This document shows positions 17,065-25,212 of a DNA stretch of 64,000 bases, piece after piece. Under the pieces are notes generated by a model. The model did not search any database. It saw nothing but the letters and a program-made list of their open reading frames with translations, and was not told where the DNA came from. The DNA comes from Nocardia harenae NBRC 108248 (lineage in GTDB: Bacteria; Actinomycetota; Actinomycetes; Mycobacteriales; Mycobacteriaceae). The stretch lies in assembly GCF_001612885.1 (NCBI RefSeq), contig NZ_BDBH01000011.1, forward strand, positions 124,001 through 188,000, given 5' to 3'. Numbering within the stretch: the first letter of the stretch is position 1; every line of letters starts with the position of its first letter. The position numbers and the translations under genes were made by a program.

Positions 17065-17831
17065 CGCGCCCTTTTCCGCAGCGCCAGCAAGCGATCCCGG
17101 TGCTCCGCCGTCTGCATGGACACCACCTCCGCCGCGAACCCCGCCTGCATGGGCCCGCCGAGCGCCTGCGACAGGTACATGTTCACCACCCGCTTGGTCC
17201 CGCGCAGCGCCTCCACCGGCTGCGCGGCCAGCCGGTGCGCCAGCGTCCGCGCCTCGTCCAGCAGCGCCTCCGGGGCGACCACGCGGCTCGCCAGCCCCAC
17301 CTGGACGGCGGTCGCGGCATCGATCCGGTCCCCGGTGTACAGGAACTCCCTGGTCCGCAGAATCGGGGTGAGCAGCGGCCAGAAGGCGGCCCCGCCGTCC
17401 CCCGCCACCAGCCCGACCGCCACGTGCGGATCGGCGAGATACGCCTGCTCCGACATCAGCACCACGTCGCTGAGCACCGCGATACTCGCGCCGAGCCCCA
17501 TCGCGGCGCCGTTCACCGCGGCGATCACCGGCAGCGGGAAGCGCAGCATCTCCTCGATGATCTGCGCGCCCTCCCTGATGCTCTCGTCCCGCGCCACCGG
17601 ATCGTCCAGGAACGAGGTGATCCAGTCCAGATCGCCGCCCGCGCTGAAGGCGCGCCCGGCGCCGGTCAGGACGACCACCCTGGCCCCGGTGTCGGCGGCC
17701 AGGTACCGCCAGACCTCGGCGAGCGCGCGGTGCAGGTCGGCGTTCACGGCGTTGAGCTCGTCCGGGCGGTCGATGAGCACGGTCCGCACCGGCCCGTCCG
17801 CCGTGATGGTGAGCCCCGGGGGCAGCGGCAT
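17061..17831 (-). CDS. Enoyl-CoA hydratase/isomerase family protein
   Basis: A 256-residue crotonase. Motifs are RAFSAGGDLDWI and NGAAMGLGASIAVLSDVV, with DPHVAVGLVAGDGG at the second acidic region (Asp/His rather than Glu there). It lies between the two acyl-CoA dehydrogenase pairs, so it likely hydrates the enoyl-CoA they produce. ATG 17831 is 4 bp after the previous stop codon. Confidence 0.9.
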   Translation of the reverse strand: MPLPPGLTITADGPVRTVLIDRPDELNAVNADLHRALAEVWRYLAADTGARVVVLTGAGRAFSAGGDLDWITSFLDDPVARDESIREGAQIIEEMLRFPLPVIAAVNGAAMGLGASIAVLSDVVLMSEQAYLADPHVAVGLVAGDGGAAFWPLLTPILRTREFLYTGDRIDAATAVQVGLASRVVAPEALLDEARTLAHRLAAQPVEALRGTKRVVNMYLSQALGGPMQAGFAAEVVSMQTAEHRDRLLALRKRAR

Positions 17832-17835
17832 GCCG

Positions 17836-18774
17836 TCACACCCCCCGCGGCTCGGAGAAGAGCCCGGCCAGCCCGGCGGTGCCGATCCGGCGCGCCAGCG
17901 CGTCCTCGGTGCCGGTGATGCCGAACGGGAGGCGGCGCAGCGGCAGGCTGTGCCGGGAGAGCCAGGAGAGCGTGGCCTCGTCGCAGAAGCCGAGCGCGCC
18001 GTGCACCTGGTGCGCCACCCGGAAGACGATCTCCGCCGCCTCCAGCGCGGCCAGCCGCAGCGCCAGCGCGTCGGCGACCGCGTCCGGGCGCCCCGCCTGG
18101 ATGCTCCACAGCGCGTACCTGGCCAGCATCTCCACCCCCTTGCGCTCCACCTCGGCATCGGTGAGCTGGAACTGCACGCTCTGGAACTCGGCGAGCGGCC
18201 TGCCGAACTGCTCGCGGACGAGCACGTGCTCGCGGGCCAGCTCGACGGCGCGGTCGAGCAGCCCGAGCAGCGTCCAGGCGGGCAGCGTCAGCGCGAGCGC
18301 CGGATCACCGGTGCCGTCGATCCGGTCGACCGCGACCGGGGTCACGAAGGCGGTCTCGCGCGCCGGACCGGCGGCGGGCAGCACCCGGACGGCGCCGCGC
18401 CGCCCGGCCGGGTCCACCGCGGCGACCCGAAGCTCGACTCCGGCCAGCGCCGCGGCCGGCTCCGGGCCCGACACCGCGATCAGCGCGTCCACGTCGAGGT
18501 CGGCCGGGCGCGCGAGCCGCTCCGCCACCGGGTACGGCGTCGCCCAGTAGCCCGCGCTGCGGCAGAGCGCCGCCGCCGCCTCCAGCTCCACCGGGTCCCG
18601 GTGTGGCGCCAGATCCCAGGCGCCGATCCGCTCGAGCACCGGCGCGACCAGCTCGCCCCGCCTGCCCGGCTCGGCCTCGGCCGCCCGCACCAGCTCGTCG
18701 CCACCGGCCGCGCGCAGCGCCCGCAGCGCCTGCGCCCCGAATTCCCGTGCCTCGTCGGCGAGTTCGATCCGCAT
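17836..18774 (-). CDS. Acyl-CoA dehydrogenase, partner subunit
   Basis: A 312-residue protein. ATG 18774 is chosen because GGAGGGG stands about 6 bp upstream. It carries VREQFGRPLAEFQSVQFQLTDAE and HQVHGALGFCDE but lacks the catalytic Glu segment, so it is the probable beta-type partner of the dehydrogenase encoded just upstream at 19011-20180. An in-frame GTG at 19014, overlapping that gene's stop as GTGA like other junctions here, would add about 80 Ala/Gly-rich residues. Which start is used is open. Confidence 0.85.
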   Translation of the reverse strand: MRIELADEAREFGAQALRALRAAGGDELVRAAEAEPGRRGELVAPVLERIGAWDLAPHRDPVELEAAAALCRSAGYWATPYPVAERLARPADLDVDALIAVSGPEPAAALAGVELRVAAVDPAGRRGAVRVLPAAGPARETAFVTPVAVDRIDGTGDPALALTLPAWTLLGLLDRAVELAREHVLVREQFGRPLAEFQSVQFQLTDAEVERKGVEMLARYALWSIQAGRPDAVADALALRLAALEAAEIVFRVAHQVHGALGFCDEATLSWLSRHSLPLRRLPFGITGTEDALARRIGTAGLAGLFSEPRGV

Positions 18775-19010
18775 AGCGTTCCCCTCCGCGGACCGCACGA
18801 CGGCAGCCCGCTCGTCGGCACGCCCGTCGGCCCCACCCGCCCCGGCCGCCGAGGCAACCTCGCCCGCAACACCCGCCGAGGCAGCCCTACCCGCGGCATC
18901 CGCCGAGGCCGCAGCACCGGCAGCACCTATCGAGGCCGCAGCACCCGCGGCACCCGCCAAGGCCGCAGCACCGGCGGCGCCGCCCACCCTCCCGGCCGAA
19001 GCGTCCGCGC
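18775..19010 (-). repeat. Ala-coding low-complexity stretch between two dehydrogenase genes
   Basis: This 236-bp stretch is open in frame with the downstream dehydrogenase. It reads as degenerate AAGAAAS-type units, with repeated DNA such as GCCGCAGCACC. It is either an untranslated spacer or an Ala-rich N-terminal extension from GTG 19014. No other gene is seen in it. Confidence 0.6.
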
Positions 19011-20180
19011 TCACGCCGCCTCCCCGGCCCGCCGGACCCCGCCGAGCAGCGAGCGCGCCAGCAGGATCTGCTGCATCTCGATACTCCCGGACGCCACCGT
19101 GGCGGCATTCGCGTAGCGCCAGTGGTCGTCCACCGCGCGCCGGAAGCGCCGGCGCGCCCCCTGCTCGTCCGGCACGTGCGCGGCCAGCTCGGTGAGCAGC
19201 GCCGCGCTCTCCTGATCCAGCCGGGTGACTGCGATCCGATAGGCGGCGGTGTCGGCGGGGGCCACCGTGCCGGTGCTCTGGGCGGCGATCACCTGGTAGG
19301 CGAGCAGCCGAGCCCGGCGGGCGCGGGTGAGCATCCGCGCCCAGCGGGTGCGCAGCGGAGCGGGCATGGTCTCCCAGCGCTCGGCGAGCACCTCGGGCGC
19401 CGCCTGCAGCAGCCGCTCGCAGCGGGCGTAGCGCGCGATCCCGACCCGCTCGAAGGCGAGCACCTCCTGCACCACCGACCAGCCCTCGTCCACCCGGCCG
19501 AGCACATCGGCCTCGGTGGCGCGCACCCCGTCGAAGAACACCTCGTTCAGGTGATGCGGGCCGAGCATGGAGCGAATCGGCCGCACCACGATGCCCGGCG
19601 CCTCCATGGGCAGCAGGAAGACGGTGAGCCCCTGCTGCTTCCGGCCGCCGGCCGAGGTGCGGGCGAGCAGGAAGCACCACTGCGCCATGGTGGCGTAGGA
19701 GGTCCAGATCTTCTGGCCGGAGATCTGCCAGCCGTCGCCGTCCCGGCGCGCCGCGGTGCGCAGCGAGGCCAGGTCGGAGCCGGAGTCCGGCTCGCTGAAG
19801 CCCTGGCACCAGATCACCTCGCCGCGCGCGATCGGCGGCAGGTGCTCGCGCTGCTGCCGCTCGGTGCCGTGCCGCATGATGGTCGGCCCGACCCAGTTCA
19901 CGCCCATGTACTGCGCGCCGCGCGGCTCGTGCTGCGCCCACATCTCCTCGCGCACCACGGTCTGCTCCCACACCGAGGAGCCGCGCCCGCCGAACCGCTC
20001 CGGCCAGGCCGCGCAGAGCAGGCCGTGCTCGGCGAGCACCCCGCAGAACCGCTGCGCCACCGCGAGATCGGCGGGATCGTCGGTGAAGGCCCCGAGAAAG
20101 CCCTCCGGGACCTCCGCGGCGATCAGCCGCCGGAGCTCGCCCCGCAGACCCGAGGCGGCCTCGCCCATCGTGAAGTCCAT
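19011..20180 (-). CDS. Acyl-CoA dehydrogenase, catalytic subunit
   Basis: A 389-residue protein. It shows WCQGFSEPDSGSDLA, IWTSYATMAQW and the catalytic Glu (about E368) in SGSIEMQQ. ATG 20180 is preferred because a -10-like TACCGT ends 8 bp upstream, suggesting a leaderless message; GTG 20189 would fall within that element. It is first of a five-gene operon (ACAD, ACAD, ECH, ACAD, ACAD). The operator ATCCTCATAAGGAT lies immediately upstream. Confidence 0.92.
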   Translation of the reverse strand: MDFTMGEAASGLRGELRRLIAAEVPEGFLGAFTDDPADLAVAQRFCGVLAEHGLLCAAWPERFGGRGSSVWEQTVVREEMWAQHEPRGAQYMGVNWVGPTIMRHGTERQQREHLPPIARGEVIWCQGFSEPDSGSDLASLRTAARRDGDGWQISGQKIWTSYATMAQWCFLLARTSAGGRKQQGLTVFLLPMEAPGIVVRPIRSMLGPHHLNEVFFDGVRATEADVLGRVDEGWSVVQEVLAFERVGIARYARCERLLQAAPEVLAERWETMPAPLRTRWARMLTRARRARLLAYQVIAAQSTGTVAPADTAAYRIAVTRLDQESAALLTELAAHVPDEQGARRRFRRAVDDHWRYANAATVASGSIEMQQILLARSLLGGVRRAGEAA

Positions 20181-20187
20181 GCGTCGC

Positions 20188-20217
20188 ACGGTACTTCAAT
20201 CCTCATAAGGATAGCAA
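20188..20217 (-). promoter_or_regulatory. ATCCT-N4-AGGAT operator within a promoter
   Basis: Reading the minus strand: TTGCTA (20217-20212), an 18-bp spacer and TACCGT (20193-20188). The dyad ATCCTTATGAGGAT (20212-20199) fills the spacer and ends 5 bp before the -10. The layout matches 21294-21323 almost base for base. It could also act on the divergent GntR-type gene. Confidence 0.65.
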
Positions 20218-20302
20218 TATTTGTAGGGTCATCGGCCGCTGACTACACTGCCGCCATGACGGTAAGGGTGACCCGCGCGCAGACCGGCGACGGGCGGACA
20301 GC

Positions 20303-21109
20303 GTGACCAACGCCCGACGCGGCCGGGTGCCGCAGCGCCGCATCGCCGAGACCGTCGCCGCCGAGCTGCGCGCCCGCATCCTGGCCGGGGACGAGACCTA
20401 CCGGCTCCCCACCCAGGACCAGCTGGTCCAGGACTTCGGGGTGAGCTACCCCTCGATCCGCGAGGCGCTGCGCATCCTGGAGACCGAGGGGCTGGTCACC
20501 GTGCGCCGCGGCAATGTCGGCGGCGCCGAGGTGCACCGCCCCGACGAGACCTCCGCCGCCTACCACCTCGGCCTCGCCCTGCAGGGCGCCCGGGTGACGC
20601 TCGGCGATCTCGCCGCCGGGCTGCGCATGCTCGAGCCGATGTGCGCCGCCGAGTGCGCGGGCCGCCCGGACCGCGCGGAGACCGTGGTGCCGGTGCTCAC
20701 CGAGAACATCGAGAAATCCGCGGAGCTGCTCGACGACGGCGTCGCCTTCACGCACACCGCGCGCGAATTCCACGACCTGATCGTCGCGCACACCCCCAAC
20801 CTCACCGTGCGCTACGTGGTCAGCACGCTGGTCGCGCTCTGGTCGGCGCAGGAGGAGGCCTGGGCCGAGGCCAGCACCGAGCAGGGCGAATACCCCTCGA
20901 GCGAGGAGGCGAACGCGGTCGTGCGCACGCACCGCCGGATCGCGCGGGAGATCGAGGCGGGCCGCGCCGCCGAGGCGGAGCGGCTCTACCGGACCCACCT
21001 CGCCGCCAGCCAGGCGGTCGTGCTGGAGCAGTTCGACGGCGGCGTGGTGAACGCGTCATCGGCCGGTGCCCGGCTCGCCGTGCAGACGGTCTCCCGTACC
21101 CGGCTCTGA
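20303..21109 (+). CDS. GntR-family (FadR/FCD type) regulator
   Basis: A 268-residue protein from GTG 20303. The N-terminal winged helix reads LPTQDQLVQDFGVSYPSIRE then ALRILETEGLVTVRRG. The C-terminal helical domain has the FCD-like REFHDLIV and the final VRTHRRIAREIEAGRAAEAE. Such regulators usually sense acids or acyl-CoAs. It sits between two operons, each with an ATCCT-N4-AGGAT dyad at its promoter, and a third copy lies at 8.0 kb, so it is the likely binder (inference). Confidence 0.88.
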   Translation: MTNARRGRVPQRRIAETVAAELRARILAGDETYRLPTQDQLVQDFGVSYPSIREALRILETEGLVTVRRGNVGGAEVHRPDETSAAYHLGLALQGARVTLGDLAAGLRMLEPMCAAECAGRPDRAETVVPVLTENIEKSAELLDDGVAFTHTAREFHDLIVAHTPNLTVRYVVSTLVALWSAQEEAWAEASTEQGEYPSSEEANAVVRTHRRIAREIEAGRAAEAERLYRTHLAASQAVVLEQFDGGVVNASSAGARLAVQTVSRTRL

Positions 21110-21293
21110 GACCGGGTTACACCGATCGAGCCCCAGTTCCGCGCGGGTTCGGTAATATCATTCTCGTAATCGTTCATACCGCATTCCGGCACCTCGGCAA
21201 CGCGACGCCCGGCGCCGGCCGGTTCCGCGCGCCCTGATCGGAGCACATCGAGCACCCCTATCTGCCAGGGGTTTTCGTTGCATCCGGCAAGTA
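21110..21293. other. Intergenic region after the GntR-type gene
   Basis: 184 bp with no gene that I can support. It contains an isolated GGTAATATCATTCTC (21151-21165) resembling only half of the GAGAAT-N3-ATTCTC operator. The downstream end leads into the promoter of the next operon. Confidence 0.5.
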
Positions 21294-21323
21294 TTGCAAT
21301 CCTTGTGAGGATTGACGTAGCGT
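21294..21323 (+). promoter_or_regulatory. ATCCT-N4-AGGAT operator within a promoter
   Basis: TTGCAA (21294-21299), an 18-bp spacer and TAGCGT (21318-21323). The dyad CAATCCTTGTGAGGATTG (21297-21314) fills the spacer, its ATCCT/AGGAT core ending 5 bp before the -10. A regulator bound here would cover the polymerase site of the six-gene oxidative operon. Confidence 0.65.
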
Positions 21324-21366
21324 GGCCCGCGACACATCATCCTCCGATCGCATGGGAGGGCCCGCC

Positions 21367-22962
21367 TTGACTGCAGGGGCGCGCTACCGCACGACGACAC
21401 CGTTCACCCTCGCCGATGGCGTCAGCGTCGAGCGGCTCACGCCGCCGAGCCGGCTCTTCGGCGCCAACGGTCTCCGCACCGGCCCGGACAACCGCATCTA
21501 CATCGCGCAGGTCGCGGGCAGCCAGATCAGCGCGCTCGATGTCCGGACCGGCGCGCTGGAGACGATCAGCGCCAAGGGCGGCGACATCGTCGCCCCCGAC
21601 GACATCGCCTTCGACCCCGCGGGCAACCTGATCGCCACCGAGTACATGGACGCGCGGGTCAGCGTGCGCGGCGCCGACGGCAGCAGCCGGGTGCTCCGCG
21701 ACGACCTGCCCGGCGCCAACGGCATCACCGTGCACAACGGCAGGCTCTTCGTGAACGAGTGCCGGATCGGCGGGCGGCTCATGGAGCTGCCGCTGGACGG
21801 CGGCGCGCCGGTGGTGCTGCAGGACAACCTGCCCATGCCGAACGCGATGGAGGTCGGCCCGGACGGGCTCCTCTACTACCCGGTCATGGGCACCAACGAC
21901 ATCTGGCGCATCGACCCGGACGGCGGCACCCCGGAGCGGGTCGTCGGCGACCTGGCCGGCCCGGACTCGGTGAAGTTCGACGCCGCCGGTTTCATCGTCT
22001 CCACCCAGGCCGGCTCCGGCCAGGTGCTGCGCATCGACCCGCGCACCGGCAACCGCGAGCTGCTCGCCCAGCTCGCGCCCGGCCTGGACAACTGCACCTT
22101 CGTGGACGGGCGGCTCTTCGTCTCCAGCTTCGACGGCCAGATCAACGAGGTGCTCGGCGGCGGCGAGAGCAGGTCGATCCTGCCGGGCGGGCTGCTGTGG
22201 CCGCTGGATCTCACCGTCGCTCCCGACGGCACGCTCTACGTCGCCGACGGCACCTTCTTCTACGAGTTCCGCGACGGCAAGCTCGCGGTGGTCGCCTCGC
22301 TGTTCAGCCTCAACACCCCCGGCTACCTGCGCGGCGTGACCGCGACCGGCGTCGCCGAGTTCGTCGGCTCGACCTCGCTCGGGCAGGTGGTGACCTACCG
22401 GCACGGCCCCGAGCCGGAGACCACGATCATCGCCGACGGCTTCGACCAGCTGTACGGGATCGCGGTGGCCGCCGACGGCACCATCGTCACCGCCGACGCG
22501 GGCGCCGGGAAGGTGGCCTCGATCCGCGGCGGGCAGACCGAGGTGCTCGCCTCCGGGCTGCAGCGCCCGATCGGTGTCGCCTTCGGCCCGGACAACGCGG
22601 TCCTGGTCTCCGAGTCCGGCGCCGGGCGCATCGTCGCGGCGGGCACCGGCGGGGTCGACACCGTGGTGGACGGCCTGGAGACCCCGCACGGCATCCTGGT
22701 GCGCGGCGACCAGCTGCTCATCGTCGACGTCGGGCTCAAGGCGCTGATCGCGGTCGACCTGGTGACCAAGGCGCGGCAGACGCTCGCCGCGGAACTCCCG
22801 CTCGGCGTGCCGGAGGGCGTCACCGCCAAGCCGCTCAAGGGCACCCCGCCGTTCTCCGGCCCGATGGGCCCCTTCGCCGGCATCACCGCCGGCCCCGACG
22901 GCACCGTCTACGTCTCCGCCGACGCCGAGGGCAGCGTCCTCGCGGTCCGGATCCAGGCATGA
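21367..22962 (+). CDS. SMP-30/gluconolactonase-like beta-propeller protein
   Basis: A 531-residue protein. TTG 21367 is chosen for the GGAGGG 6 bp upstream; ATG 21352 and GTG 21322 are alternatives, but GTG 21322 overlaps the -10. Repeated blade motifs such as GPDGLLYYPVMG, APDGTLYVADG and GPDGTVYVSADA show a six-bladed SMP-30/NHL-type propeller, here nearly doubled in length. No signal peptide is seen. In an operon with a Baeyer-Villiger monooxygenase, a lactonase opening the lactone product is the natural inference. Confidence 0.75.
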   Translation: MTAGARYRTTTPFTLADGVSVERLTPPSRLFGANGLRTGPDNRIYIAQVAGSQISALDVRTGALETISAKGGDIVAPDDIAFDPAGNLIATEYMDARVSVRGADGSSRVLRDDLPGANGITVHNGRLFVNECRIGGRLMELPLDGGAPVVLQDNLPMPNAMEVGPDGLLYYPVMGTNDIWRIDPDGGTPERVVGDLAGPDSVKFDAAGFIVSTQAGSGQVLRIDPRTGNRELLAQLAPGLDNCTFVDGRLFVSSFDGQINEVLGGGESRSILPGGLLWPLDLTVAPDGTLYVADGTFFYEFRDGKLAVVASLFSLNTPGYLRGVTATGVAEFVGSTSLGQVVTYRHGPEPETTIIADGFDQLYGIAVAADGTIVTADAGAGKVASIRGGQTEVLASGLQRPIGVAFGPDNAVLVSESGAGRIVAAGTGGVDTVVDGLETPHGILVRGDQLLIVDVGLKALIAVDLVTKARQTLAAELPLGVPEGVTAKPLKGTPPFSGPMGPFAGITAGPDGTVYVSADAEGSVLAVRIQA

Positions 22963-23804
22963 GCGATATCGATCTCGGCCTGGCCGGGCGGGTGGTCATC
23001 GTGGCCGGTGCGGGCGGCGGCGGCATCGGCACCGCCGTCACCCGGCTGATCGCCAGGGCGGGCGCCACCGTGATCGCGGTCAGCCGGGGCCGGGAGAACC
23101 TCGCCACGCACGTGGAACCGCTTGCCGCCGAGGGACTTCCGGTGATCCCGCACGCCGCCGACGCGAGCACCGACGAGGGCGTCGAGAGCATCGTCGACCG
23201 CGCCCGCACCGCCGACGGCGAGCTGCACGGCCTGGTCAATATTGCGGGCGGCGCCGCGCCGGCCACCTGGATGCCCGCCACCCGCGTCACCCGCGCGGAC
23301 TGGCGCGCGCTCTTCGCGCAGAACCTGGAGACCATGTTCTTCCTCAGCCAGGCGGTCGCCGCCGAGCTGAGGGAACGGAGCCGCCCCGGCTCGATCGTCT
23401 CGCTCTCCTCGATCAGCGGCATGAACACCGCGCCGTACCACATCGCCTACGGCACGGCGAAGGCCGCGCTGGTCGCCGCGACCAGGACGCTCGCGGTGGA
23501 GCTGGCGCAGACCGGCATCCGGGTGAACGCGGTCGCCCCCGGCGTCACCGCCACCCCGGCCTCCACCGCCTACGTCGGCGACGACCAGGAGCGCGACCGC
23601 ACCGCCATCGCCATGGGCCGCCGCGGCACCCCGGCGGAGCAGGCGGGGCCGATCCTGTTCCTGCTCTCCGACCTGTCGAGCTACATCACCGGCCAGACCC
23701 TGCTCGTCGACGGCGGGCTGAACCTCAAGTGGACCCACCTGGGCTCCGACCACACGTCGCTGTTCCTCGAGAACGAGGACTTCCGCGCCGCGATCACCCG
23801 CTGA
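22959..23804 (+). CDS. Short-chain dehydrogenase/reductase
   Basis: A 281-residue SDR. The cofactor loop is GAGGGGIGTAV, the active site is SLSSISG...YHIAYGTAKAA, and the C-terminal seal is YITGQTLLVDGG. The ATG overlaps the propeller stop (ATGA). It likely interconverts an alcohol and ketone next to the oxygenases. The substrate is unknown. Confidence 0.92.
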   Translation: MSDIDLGLAGRVVIVAGAGGGGIGTAVTRLIARAGATVIAVSRGRENLATHVEPLAAEGLPVIPHAADASTDEGVESIVDRARTADGELHGLVNIAGGAAPATWMPATRVTRADWRALFAQNLETMFFLSQAVAAELRERSRPGSIVSLSSISGMNTAPYHIAYGTAKAALVAATRTLAVELAQTGIRVNAVAPGVTATPASTAYVGDDQERDRTAIAMGRRGTPAEQAGPILFLLSDLSSYITGQTLLVDGGLNLKWTHLGSDHTSLFLENEDFRAAITR

Positions 23805-23823
23805 ACCCGATCGGGAGAATGTC

Positions 23824-25185
23824 ATGACCGAAACCGCCGAGAATCCAACGGAACTGCTGTCGACGCCGGTCCAAATCGGCGTCGAGGCCTACATCTCTCC
23901 CGAGTACGCCCGCGCCGAGGGCGACAGGCTGTGGGCCAAGGTGTGGCAGCAGGTCGGCCGGGTGGAGGAGATCCCGCGGGTCGGCAACTACCTGACCTAC
24001 GACATCGCCGACGACTCGATCCTGGTGGTGCGCACCGCGGCGGACACCTTCCGCGCCTACCACAATGTCTGCGCGCACCGCGGCCGCAGGCTGGTGGACA
24101 CCCCGCCCGGCGGCCACGACGCCCGCGGCAGCGCCAAGCAGTTCGTCTGCGGCTTCCACGGCTGGCGCTACGACCTGGAGGGCCGCAATACCTTCGTGCC
24201 CGAGCGCGCGGACTGGAACTGCGCCCTCACCGAGCGCAACGACGGGCTGAACCAGGTGAGGGTGGACACCTGGGGCGGCTGGCTCTGGATCAACATGGAC
24301 CCCGACGCCGAGCCGCTGCGCGACTACCTGAACCCGGCCGCCGCGCTGCTCGAGCACTTCGAGCTGGAGAAGATGCGGTACCGCTGGCGCCGCTGGGTGG
24401 AGTTCGACTGCAACTGGAAGGTCGCCTTCGAGGCGTTCATGGAGACCTACCACGTGCCGTACACGCACCCGGAGTTCGCCAATTTCGGCAGCTTCCTCGG
24501 CTGGGCGCGGCCGCAGGGCAAGCACTCCAATATCGGGTACGACGCGCCGAAGGGCATGGAGGAGAACCAGGCCAAGCTGCGCGTCGGCGGCGGCCCGGAC
24601 GCCAGGGTCGCGACCGCGCAGCTGCAGAACTTCACCTGGGAGAACGCCAACACCAACACCACCCGCACCCTGGTCGACGTGGCCAACCGGCTGGTCGACG
24701 AGCTGCCCGAGGGCACCCCGAGCGACCAGGTGCTGCGCTACTGGCTGGACACCGCCCGCGCCGAGGACCAGGCGCGCGGCGTGGACTGGCCCAAGGTCGA
24801 CCCCTCGGTGGTCGCCCAGGCGGGCACCGCGTGGCAGATCTTCCCGAACTTCCAGATCGGGCACGCGGTGAACAACATGCTCTGCTACCGCTTCCGCCCC
24901 TACGGCACCGACCCGGACAAGTGCATCTTCGAGGCCGCCGTCTTCGAGCTCTTCCCCGAGGGGCAGGAGCCGGAGACCGAGTGGGAGTACACCCCGGTCG
25001 GCGACCCCGGCTGGCGCACCGTGCTGCCGCAGGACTTCGACAACATGGCCGCGGTGCAGCAGGGCATGAAGTCGCGCGGCTTCTCCGGGCCGAAGCCGAA
25101 CCCGTACCGCGAGCGCAGCGTCGCGAACCTGCACCGCAATCTCGCCGCGTACATGGGCACCGGCGAGCCCACCGACCTGATCTGA
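23824..25185 (+). CDS. Rieske non-haem iron oxygenase, alpha subunit
   Basis: A 453-residue protein. The Rieske cluster ligands are C83-x-H85 (NVCAHRG) and C109-x2-H112 (CGFHGW). The mononuclear iron histidines are H209 and H214 in METYHVPYTHPEF. The length fits a ring-hydroxylating or monooxygenating alpha subunit. No beta subunit or reductase is adjacent; the ferredoxin at 4.4 kb is one possible electron donor. It sits between an SDR and a Baeyer-Villiger monooxygenase, implying hydroxylation of a cyclic substrate (inference). Confidence 0.93.
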   Translation: MTETAENPTELLSTPVQIGVEAYISPEYARAEGDRLWAKVWQQVGRVEEIPRVGNYLTYDIADDSILVVRTAADTFRAYHNVCAHRGRRLVDTPPGGHDARGSAKQFVCGFHGWRYDLEGRNTFVPERADWNCALTERNDGLNQVRVDTWGGWLWINMDPDAEPLRDYLNPAAALLEHFELEKMRYRWRRWVEFDCNWKVAFEAFMETYHVPYTHPEFANFGSFLGWARPQGKHSNIGYDAPKGMEENQAKLRVGGGPDARVATAQLQNFTWENANTNTTRTLVDVANRLVDELPEGTPSDQVLRYWLDTARAEDQARGVDWPKVDPSVVAQAGTAWQIFPNFQIGHAVNNMLCYRFRPYGTDPDKCIFEAAVFELFPEGQEPETEWEYTPVGDPGWRTVLPQDFDNMAAVQQGMKSRGFSGPKPNPYRERSVANLHRNLAAYMGTGEPTDLI

Positions 25186-25212
25186 CATCGTTTTCGAGCA
25201 AGGACCACACCC

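Noticed and set aside
21151-21165. GGTAATATCATTCTC as another TetR-type operator
   Set aside because: Only one arm matches; no -35/-10 layout like the other three sites is present.
23814-23828. GAGAATGTCATGACC before the Rieske gene as an operator
   Set aside because: Only the left arm matches, and it overlaps the ribosome site and ATG within an operon.
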